From positions 1-58,914 of the forward strand of contig NZ_AIDW01000064.1 of assembly GCF_000251145.1 (NCBI RefSeq): a DNA stretch of 58,914 bases. Reading direction: 5' to 3'. Shown here piece after piece: positions 52,642 through 58,914 of this stretch; position 1 is the stretch's first letter, and every line of letters begins with the position of its first letter. The position numbers and the translations under genes were made by a program. The notes under the pieces were generated by a model. That model was not told where the DNA came from and did no database searches. It saw only the letters and a program-made list of their open reading frames with translations. Source of the stretch: Sphingomonas sp. PAMC 26621. Its GTDB lineage: Bacteria > Pseudomonadota > Alphaproteobacteria > Sphingomonadales > Sphingomonadaceae.

Positions 52642-54157
52642 CGATTCTGTTGAAAAACTCGCGCTTGCAGTAGAGGCGTCGGTCTGATTCACTCGTCGCA
52701 AGATAAGCGGAGGCGGCCGATGATGGGCGAGCGGACGGTGGCGCAAGAGGCACTGTTTTACGGCTTTAACATGAAGCGGCACGTGCCGTCGGACTACATG
52801 CTGCGTTCGATTGACCGGTTCGTCGACCTGTCGGGCATCCGTGAGCACCTGAAGCCTTTCTATAGCAAGACGGGACGGCCCTCGATCGATCCCGAGTTGA
52901 TGATCCGGATGCTGATCGTCGGCTATTGCATGGGGATCCGCTCGAAGCGGCGGCTGTGCGACGAAGTGCACTTGAACCTGGCGTATCGCTGGTTCTGCCG
53001 GCTGGGTCTGGAGGGCGACGTGCCCGACCACTCGACCTTCTCGAAAAACCGCCATGGCCGCTTCCGCGACAGCGATCTGCTGCGCGGATTGTTCAAGACG
53101 ACGGTCGCGCGCTGCATGGCCGAGGGACTGGTCGGTGGCGAAGGCTTTGCGGTCGATGCCAGCCTGATCCGGGCCGATGCCAACCGCCAAACCGGCGGCC
53201 CGGGAAGCGACGGCTTGCCGCCCGACGCCGACAACCGCGCCGTGCGCTAATATCTCGCAGTCCTCGACGATGCCGCGTTCGGAGCGGCAACACCGGTGGT
53301 GCCCAAGTTCCTGGCACCCGCTGATCCGGCATCGCGCTGGACCTGCGCGCATGGCGGACAGGCCTTTTACGCCTACTCGACTAACTACCTCATCGATCTC
53401 GACCATGCCGTCATCCTAGACGTTGAGGCGAGCACCGCGATCCGGCAGGCCGAGGTCACGGCGTGCAAGCGGATGATCGCGCGGGTGCAGGACCGGTTTG
53501 GCATCTGGCCGCAGCGGCTGGCGGCGGACACCGGCTACGGCTCGGCCGAGATGCTCGCTTGGCTCGTCCACGAGCGCGACATCGAACCGCATATCCCGGT
53601 GTTCGACAAGTCCGCCCGCCGTGACGGCACGTTCGAACACACCGACTTCCGCTACGACATCGCGCGTGATGTTTACACGTGTCCGACGGGCGAGGAGTTG
53701 CGCCGCCACTGGCAGGAGGGCCGCGCCGCCAAGGAACACCACCGATCGACGGCCTCTACCGATACCGCGCCCGCAAGGCGGCGTGCGACGCCTGCAGCCT
53801 GCGGCCACGATGCTGCCCCAACGGCTCGCACCGCAAGATCCTGCACTCCATCCATGAGGGCGCCCGCGACATCGCCACGACCGACGCCTATGTCACGTCA
53901 CGACGCGAACGAAAGAAGGTCGAAATGCTGTTCGCGCACCTCAAACGCATCCTGAAGCTCGACCGATTGCGCCTGCGAGGACCAAACGGCGCCAAAGATG
54001 AGTTCCTCCTGGCCGCCACCGCTCAGAACCTTCGCAAGATGGCCAAGCTCATCCCGATGCCGGTGCAAATGGCACCCGCCTGAACGGCGGACATCGCTCA
54101 CGCGATACAGAAGCAGCTTCCACCCGCAGCCCAAACCCGACTTCTTCAACGAAATCG
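52642..54157 (+). mobile_element. IS1182/DUF772-type element, decayed
   Basis: The left end contains CGATTCTGTTGAAAAACTCG and the right end, on the other strand, CGATTTCGTTGAAGAAGTCG, an imperfect inverted pair. The transposase gene inside is broken by a stop and a frameshift. Ends are approximate; no target duplication could be assigned. Confidence 0.65.
52720..54083 (+). pseudogene. IS1182-like transposase, nonsense and frameshift
   Basis: MMGERTVAQEALFYGFNMKR opens a DUF772-type transposase with GRPSIDPELMIRMLIVGYC, RSKRRLCDEVHLNLAYRWFC and DHSTFSKNRHGRFRDSDLL, then AVDASLIRADANR. An in-frame TAA at 53248-53250 replaces what is usually a Glu before YLAVLDDAAFG; the frame continues to FRYDIARDVYTCPTGEELRR, then shifts near 53735 into PPIDGLYRYRARKAACDACS and the C-terminal DDE part (KVEMLFAHLKRILKLDRLRL). 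It is inactive. Confidence 0.87.
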
Positions 54158-54314
54158 CCCAATTTCGGACATTTAGCGCTGCTTGGGTGCTTCCCGAAAT
54201 CGGTCGCTCGTTTAGCCTCGGCTTCCGCCTTTTCGAGCGCCCTCAATAACGCATGTTGTTGACAGCAATCTGGCCTCTCGGTCAGACCTATGGTCACTCG
54301 GTTTGGGGTGAACA

Positions 54315-54761
54315 ATGCGCCAGATACTGTATGTCAGTACAAGCACGGTTCCGGGTGATGGCGCTGACCTCACGAGAATACTCAATCAGTCGCGCCATAA
54401 CAACGCACTGGACGGGGTTACGGGTTTGCTATTTTCAGATGGCAAATGCTTCATACAGGTGTTGGAAGGTTCGGGGGTAAGCGTCGAACCTTGCTTGCAA
54501 AGAATTATGAAAGACGACCGTCACCACTCCATCGAAATAATTATGGATCGTATTATTTCCGATCGAGAAATCGGATTATGGAATATGTTGCATCGTCGCA
54601 AAAACGATCCAGTCGAAATGTATAAAGCGCATATAGACCGATTGTTATCTCACGCATGTGACCAAGTGCGAGTACATTTTAATCTTTTTTGGCAACGGGT
54701 TCACACGCTAACGTCCGACCTGCCACCACTGATCCTATTGCAAAAGGGATACCGCTTTTGA
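54315..54761 (+). CDS. BLUF-domain blue-light photoreceptor
   Basis: A 148-residue protein with an N-terminal BLUF domain that binds FAD. The key residues match the AppA spacing: Tyr6 (ILYVS), Asn30 (RHNNALDGVTGLL), Gln48 (CFIQVLEG), and Trp89 with Met91 (GLWNM). The remaining 50 residues are helical and end LILLQKGYRF. It carries no effector domain, so it would act by protein contact, like PixD or short BLUF proteins. Its last codons (from CTATTGCAAAAGGG) come from a copy of the GCAAAAGGG repeat found at the IHF-like genes, so the C-terminus may have been acquired from the repeat. Confidence 0.93.
   Translation: MRQILYVSTSTVPGDGADLTRILNQSRHNNALDGVTGLLFSDGKCFIQVLEGSGVSVEPCLQRIMKDDRHHSIEIIMDRIISDREIGLWNMLHRRKNDPVEMYKAHIDRLLSHACDQVRVHFNLFWQRVHTLTSDLPPLILLQKGYRF
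54733..54753. repeat. third, degenerate GCAAAAGGG palindrome
   Basis: GATCCTATTGCAAAAGGGATACCGCTTTTG resembles both GATCCTATTTCG and GCAAAAGGGACCCCTTTTGC from the IHF-like loci, with part of the intervening sequence missing. It overlaps the BLUF 3' coding end. Confidence 0.45.
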
Positions 54762-54808
54762 CGTTCGTCTCCGGGCGCTTCCATTGAGACGAAATACGGA
54801 ATGGCATC

Positions 54809-55036
54809 GTGTTCGAAGCGTCTGGCCCTGGCGGACCTATCAAATATCTAATTACCCCAGCCGCAATCGCTGAATTGTCAAACGACGGCGAGATTAGTTT
54901 CAACACGCAACAGTGTATGGATATATTTAAGAAGTTTGAGCGTTACATTCACCACATCGCGCAGCGTCAAAGACAGGCGTTTAAAACAAACCTACCACCG
55001 ATTGTCATTCGCGCCGACGATGTAAGAGGCGAATGA
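54809..55036 (+). CDS. Small protein resembling DUF1488
   Basis: A 75-residue protein from GTG 54809: MFEASGPGGPIKYLITPAAI, then ELSNDGEISFNTQQCMDIFK, KFERYIHHIAQRQRQAF and NLPPIVIRADDV. The size, the opening Phe/Tyr-rich strand and closing IVI...DV segment are like DUF1488 proteins, which are common small proteins of unknown function in proteobacteria. It follows the BLUF gene by 47 bp in the same orientation and may be cotranscribed. Confidence 0.5.
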   Translation: MFEASGPGGPIKYLITPAAIAELSNDGEISFNTQQCMDIFKKFERYIHHIAQRQRQAFKTNLPPIVIRADDVRGE

Positions 55037-55519
55037 CCGCTGATTAAGAGTTTGATCAAAACCAAGCCACCCGCGATCTGCGCCTTTTTCATCAGAACAT
55101 GACTGATCACTGTGCCGCCAATCTCGCTCAAAAGCGACAGCATTTGACTAACGCGTCGACTCTGAAGCACCACATGGGAGATCTTTCAAGCGTCCCGGAT
55201 TATAGTCTCTACTACCATCCAACGTCTTTACGTCCGCTGTCCGGTCTTTGCGACCCGACAGCGGTCGCTCGGCAATCCACCACTTTTTGCCATTTAGTTT
55301 AGGGTGTCATTCCGCCCTCAGCCGTAACCCACCCCGAGTTGCCCTCGCCCTTTAGTTTCGCGGCGTTTTGCCACAATCCCTCAGTGTTTCGTTGCGGGCA
55401 TAGGGCGCAGAAGTAGCGGCGGTGGGGCTAGAGATTGAACCAAAGACGTTTTTTCTATGAGCTTACGCACCAATCCGCTTTCTGCGCGTTGAGACAGCTT
55501 ATTGACCTCGAGGTACGTG
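55037..55519. other. gap before DUF6894 gene, no gene seen
   Basis: About 480 bp without recognisable coding content. GC is lower than in flanking genes. There is a run CCGGTCTTTGCGACCCGACAGCGGTC near 55240 with weak dyad character; nothing else is seen. Confidence 0.4.
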
Positions 55520-55768
55520 ATGTCGCGTTACTTCTTCCATCTGCACGAAAGCGGCAGCGTGACACTGGACGAGGAGGGCTCGGAGCTAGCTGATCTAGCC
55601 CAGGTCCGGCACTTCGGCCTGAAAGGCGCGCGGGGGCTTATGGCGGCTCAGGTCTGCGAGGGACACCTCTATCTGGACGGGAAGATCCAGGTCGTCGACG
55701 CCGGTGGTGCCGAGGTCATGTCACTGCGGTTTGCTGAGGCAGTCGCGATCTCGCCGCCCACCGCGTAA
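55520..55768 (+). CDS. DUF6894 family protein
   Basis: An 82-residue protein from ATG 55520. MSRYFFHLHESGSVTLDEEG, then SELADLAQVRHFGLKGARGLM and VVDAGGAEVMSLRFAEAVAI are the family pattern (RYFFH...D..G.EL.D...A...A.......V.D..G..V..V.F..AV). Such proteins are abundant in sphingomonads and rhizobia and have no assigned function. It is monocistronic as far as seen. Confidence 0.8.
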   Translation: MSRYFFHLHESGSVTLDEEGSELADLAQVRHFGLKGARGLMAAQVCEGHLYLDGKIQVVDAGGAEVMSLRFAEAVAISPPTA

Positions 55769-55877
55769 AGTCATCTCGCGACTTTGGTCATGGCCGGCCG
55801 GTCCAGTGGAGCCGCTACCACGGCGTTAGTCATCCTGTGCTGACATCGAAGGAAGCGAATTCTCACGAACCATCGCC

Positions 55878-56609
55878 TTAGGCAGCAAGGTGGAGGTAGT
55901 CCGCCCGAAACTCTGCGATCTGCTTCAGGCGTTTCCAGTCCGCGACCTGCAGGTCGCGACCGGAGCCTTGCAAGGCACCATCCTCCCTGAGTGTCCGCAG
56001 CATCCGGTTGACGTGCACCGACGTGAGACCGGTGGCGTCGCCAATGTGCTCCTGAGTCATTGGTATCACTTGCTCGCTCGGGCTACCCAGTCCGGCGGCT
56101 TCCGACCTTGTCACGAACTCGCAGAGCATGTGGGCGATCCGGGTCTTCGCGCCGCGGCGGCCAACGTTAAGCACCCATTCTCGAAAGACCGATGCGTCCA
56201 GGAGGCTGTCGCGCCAGAGCGCGACGCCAATGGCGGGATGCTCTTCGACCAGTTGCCGCAGCGCCGTGACCGGCACGAACGCCACGTTGGCGTCTGTGAT
56301 AAGCTGCACGTTGTGGTCGGCGTTCTCGAGCCAGAGATGCTGCACGTCCAGGAAGTCGCCTGCGACGTGGAACGAGACGATCTGACGCCCCCCATCCTTT
56401 GCCACCTTGTGTCGGCAGGCGTAGCCCGAGATGAGGACGCCGCATTCTGACACCAGCTGGCCCTCGGTGACGACCCACGCCCCCGCCTTCAGCCGCAGTG
56501 TGCGTAGAGGTAGTGATTGGAGAGCGTCCACCTCGTCATGGGAGATCATTCCTGAACCGCAGAGCTTTTGCCCAAGCGCCGCAGCGGGCTTCTCAATGAA
56601 GGAAAACAT
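55878..56609 (-). CDS. Crp/Fnr family transcriptional regulator
   Basis: A 243-residue regulator with an N-terminal cyclic-nucleotide-binding-like barrel (LRTLRLKAGAWVVTEGQLVSE, GRQIVSFHVAGDFLDVQHLW) and a C-terminal winged HTH (VIPMTQEHIGDATGLTSVHVNRMLRTLREDGAL). The Fnr-type N-terminal cysteine cluster is absent, so iron-sulfur oxygen sensing is unlikely. This subgroup is common in sphingomonads and is linked to stress and light responses in some species. It has no partner in a shared operon. Confidence 0.9.
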   Translation of the reverse strand: MFSFIEKPAAALGQKLCGSGMISHDEVDALQSLPLRTLRLKAGAWVVTEGQLVSECGVLISGYACRHKVAKDGGRQIVSFHVAGDFLDVQHLWLENADHNVQLITDANVAFVPVTALRQLVEEHPAIGVALWRDSLLDASVFREWVLNVGRRGAKTRIAHMLCEFVTRSEAAGLGSPSEQVIPMTQEHIGDATGLTSVHVNRMLRTLREDGALQGSGRDLQVADWKRLKQIAEFRADYLHLAA

Positions 56610-56848
56610 ATCCCATGGCCCATTTGGTTGATCTGGATCAGAGAATTATCGAAATGTGAATCAGTTCCAACTCAGGTCAGCCGCAAAAGAAGCCGGGCGG
56701 CTAGCGCCCAGTTGCGGACGTTCACTCAATATATTTGTCAGACCGAAACCTGCCATTCAGATCGTTCGCAACTGAGCGTAAAGCCTCGATCGACAAAAGG
56801 GGCCGCCGACATGACGGTCGACGGCCCGTTAGATAGATGTCGGCAAGA

Positions 56849-57469
56849 TTAGGCGAACCGGATGCGGGTCGCGACGGTAATCTTGCGACGTCGCATCGCG
56901 CCACCGACGAGGCCAAAGCCGGCGATCATCATTGCCCAGGTTGCTGGTTCGGGAACGGCGGCTACAACCGGCGAAAGCGCAAAGCGAGCAAATGTATCAA
57001 GCGGTAAAGTTGATGAATCTTTACCTACCAATTCATTAGGATTGTCAAAATCAAAACTATTGCCGCCATTATTCTGCGCTACGATTGTAACTGTAGAGAC
57101 CGCCGTCAACGCGTATGGTATATTTGTCCGGCATAAGACTGTATCGGCGCATCCGTTTGTAAGCGCTGGATTACTATCAAACATGCCGAGGTCTGTATTG
57201 ACAAAGACTTGATCCAACAGTGCCCTAGCCGCCAATATGGCGTTCGCCTGCGTTTTGAATGCGAAGTTGCTGACTGTGCAAGCACCGAAAACGCTAGCGC
57301 ATGTGCCGTCGAGGAACGCAACATCGTAACTGACGCCGCTGATTAGAACCCCAGTCGCACCGGTAAGAACGCCACTGCTATTGACGATCTGCGTAGCCGC
57401 TGAAGCAGGCGCCGTCGCGACCAATCCCGTCAGGCACGCGCCAGCGAGCAAACCCTTAATCATCTTCAT
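56849..57469 (-). CDS. PEPxxWA-CTERM sorting domain protein (2)
   Basis: A 206-residue exported protein. The start is placed at ATG 57469 (MKMIKGLLAGACLTGLVATA), a clear Sec signal; the frame extends to 57904 but that part lies over the divergent HTH gene. The mature part is beta-rich with cysteines at CASVFGAC, GCADTVLC. The tail reads VPEPATWAMMIAGFGLVGGA followed by MRRRK, an almost exact exosortase sorting signal of the PEPxxWA class. It is related in layout but not in sequence to the protein at 27149. Confidence 0.9.
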   Translation of the reverse strand: MKMIKGLLAGACLTGLVATAPASAATQIVNSSGVLTGATGVLISGVSYDVAFLDGTCASVFGACTVSNFAFKTQANAILAARALLDQVFVNTDLGMFDSNPALTNGCADTVLCRTNIPYALTAVSTVTIVAQNNGGNSFDFDNPNELVGKDSSTLPLDTFARFALSPVVAAVPEPATWAMMIAGFGLVGGAMRRRKITVATRIRFA

Positions 57470-57677
57470 ACGCTTTACCCCATAGGTGACGCCGACGACC
57501 CCGCCTTGCGCCGTTGTGACCGGCTCTTCCCCGCTGCCCGTGGATTTACCCATTGTTAATCGACGTGCAACAAGCCGCATATCCGCTATGGATCGCGCCC
57601 CATATCGGGACGCACGCCGATTGACTAAACGAGCCTCGACCGCGTGATCTGGTGGGCCGGTAAATAGGAAAGCGATC

Positions 57678-58588
57678 TTGAACGATATCGCCGTCAGGAA
57701 ACTCTCCCGGCTGGGTAACGAACTCCATCTAGGTTCGTCGATCGCGACCGCCGAACTGGTGCCGGGGCATTTCGAGTCCGCCGTTGTCCTGATCCTGCTG
57801 CTGCGTCGGTGTGCCAGTGACTGGATCAGGGGCGAATGCTTTCGCCGTCCGAGCGAGGTCGTCCAGTCGGCTTCAATCAACGCGCTCGCGGCTTCCCTGC
57901 ACAAGCCTTATGCGACCACTCACCGCCACGTCATGCGCCTGATTGATCTCGGATGGGTCGAATGGGGGGAGCAGGGCGTCGCTGTCTCTACCGATCCGAA
58001 GGTCGAGCGACGGATCATCGATATGATGGTCTTCGCCCATGACAGCATCGTGCGCCTGGCCGAAGATTTCAGCCGGGACCTGCCGTTCGCTACGCCCGAT
58101 CGCACTTCAGCATCCAATCTTCGATGGCGCACGGTGACGACAGCGCTCGATATCTGGCTGGTGCCGTTCGAATATGCGGCCGAGCCAATCACCAACTGGA
58201 CGAGCAAGCTCGTCTGGATTGTCATTATCTGTGCCAATGTCCGGCACATCACCGTCGATCCAGAACTGAGCGAGCGGTACGCCTACAATTTTACCCCGGA
58301 CGAGCTACGTCGACCTATCACGGCACGGACGATCGCCCGCCTTACCGGTCTGAGCTATGGAACGGTATACCGGCATTGCCAGACGCTCGCGGAAAAAGAC
58401 GCGATCCGCTATCAGCGTGACGGGTGGGTCCTGGTCAGCCGACAGATCGGAAGCGAGCAGATCGATCAGGGCGTCCATGCCCTACTGGAGTATTTTCAGA
58501 AACGCATCGGCGAGCTGATCGCATACGGTTTCGATACCGCACGGGTGGACGCCTTCTACATCAACGGACGGCCCGCCTACCTGTCATA
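57678..58588 (+). pseudogene. Two-HTH DNA-binding protein, 3' end replaced by IS630
   Basis: The start is TTG 57678 with AGGAAAG upstream (NDIAVRKLSRLGNELHLGSS). Two winged-helix-like segments are seen: SINALAASLHKPYATTHRHVMRLIDLGW near residue 75 and ITARTIARLTGLSYGTVYRHCQTLAEKDAI near 215. The middle is hydrophobic enough for a compact sensor but shows no clear membrane span. No family name is recognised. The IS630 copy 2 begins at 58589 after TA; the last 18 residues in the open frame are IS-encoded, and the native C-terminus is outside or lost. Confidence 0.7.
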
Positions 58589-58914
58589 CCAAGACTCTCT
58601 GATCAGGACCGATGGGCCCACGACCGCAGTCCGATGGACATGATGCGCCACGGCTGATCGGTGAGGCGGTTCCAGGCGAAGCAGCAATGGTCGAGGATGT
58701 CGTCGTAGGATTTGAAGATGCGGTTCGACAGCCAGTTGTCGCGCATGAACTGCCAGACGTTTTCGACCGGGTTGAGCTCGGGGCATTTTGCCGGCAGCGG
58801 CAGCAGCGTGATGTTGGCCGGGACGATCAGCCCCGCCGAGAGATGCCAGCCTGCCTGGTCAAGTATCAGCACGGCATGGGCGCCGGGCGTCACGGCGGCG
58901 GATATCTCGGCGAG
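58589..58914 (-). mobile_element. IS630-family element, copy 2 (start only)
   Basis: It begins CCAAGACTCTCTGATCAGG after a TA at 58587-58588 and continues to the window edge, identical to 46918-47243 as far as I compared by eye. The transposase C-terminal part (ELNPVENVW, LILDQAGWHLS) is on the reverse strand, same orientation as copy 1. Confidence 0.92.
58603..58914 (-). CDS. IS630-family transposase, C-terminal part
   Basis: This is the visible part of the second transposase copy, from HAVLILDQAGWHLSAGLI through the LNPVENVWQFMRDNWLSNRI segment carrying the final Glu to the stop at 58603. It is identical in translation to the end of copy 1. The frameshift region lies beyond the window. Confidence 0.9.
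   Translation of the reverse strand, partial: LAEISAAVTPGAHAVLILDQAGWHLSAGLIVPANITLLPLPAKCPELNPVENVWQFMRDNWLSNRIFKSYDDILDHCCFAWNRLTDQPWRIMSIGLRSWAHRS

Noticed and set aside
6552..53250. General stop-codon reassignment or readthrough to explain the three in-frame stops.
   Set aside because: Stops of two kinds (TAG, TAG, TAA) occur in mobile or dispensable genes only, and intact genes here use all three stops normally (for example TAG at 26 kb-type ends, TAA and TGA elsewhere). Ordinary decay is simpler.
57470..57904. Long N-terminal extension of the second PEP-CTERM protein.
   Set aside because: The open frame continues upstream but overlaps the divergent HTH gene, while a clean signal peptide begins at 57469.

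Overview
This window looks like an accessory region (plasmid or genomic island) of a Sphingomonas-like alphaproteobacterium. The evidence is the high GC content, two proteins with the PEPxxWA-CTERM sorting tail common in sphingomonads, a MucR/Ros regulator, IHF/HU-like proteins, a DUF1800/DUF1501 pair, and a dense load of IS elements. No plasmid replication or partition gene, rRNA, tRNA or CRISPR array was recognised.

Layout. 1-2.1 kb: an IS481-type element cuts into a DUF1800/DUF1501 pair. 2.2-11.2 kb: two IHF-like genes in inverted orientation, each with the same upstream palindrome, bracket gene/regulator modules (enoyl-CoA hydratase/HxlR, aldo-keto reductase/TetR, SDR, VOC/TetR) plus a broken IS1182-type element and a serine recombinase. 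11.4-16.3 kb: a diguanylate cyclase gene broken by an amber codon, a small exported protein, and an IS3 element interrupted by an IS110/IS1111-type element. 16.4-24.1 kb: an intact metabolic block. A LeuC/LeuD-type hydro-lyase and a dehalogenase-like hydrolase form one run; DctA, a glycerate-2-kinase/hydroxypyruvate-reductase-like protein and a tartrate/D-malate dehydrogenase form another; a LysR gene lies between them. Together they read as uptake and catabolism of a hydroxy- or unsaturated C4-C5 dicarboxylate. 24.5-26.7 kb: VapBC, a serine recombinase and a MucR protein that lacks the zinc-finger cysteine. 27.1-34.3 kb: a PEP-CTERM protein, then a large ExeM/NucH-like secreted nuclease with its own type I secretion ATPase and adaptor. 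34.6-42.8 kb: a chemoreceptor gene cut by a Tn3-family transposon (tnpA intact, tnpR frameshifted), a truncated alpha/beta hydrolase, and a badly decayed IS21-type element that cuts a LysR copy. 43.6-51.3 kb: a GlcG/HbpS-like protein, quinone oxidoreductase/HxlR, an IS630 element, DUF3253, an exported protein and epimerase/LysR. 51.8-58.9 kb: a sensory and regulatory group (stand-alone receiver, BLUF photosensor, DUF6894, Crp/Fnr) with a decayed IS, a second PEP-CTERM protein and a two-HTH protein interrupted by a second IS630 copy.

Themes. Regulator genes repeatedly sit divergent from, or next to, a single redox or electrophile-handling enzyme. Mobile elements account for most of the broken genes, while the dicarboxylate and type I secretion blocks are intact. 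Several families of short intergenic repeats (palindromes beside the IHF-like genes, terminator-like repeats, and a dispersed repeat around TGTCTGAAGTTGG) recur across the window and are not explained by the genes.
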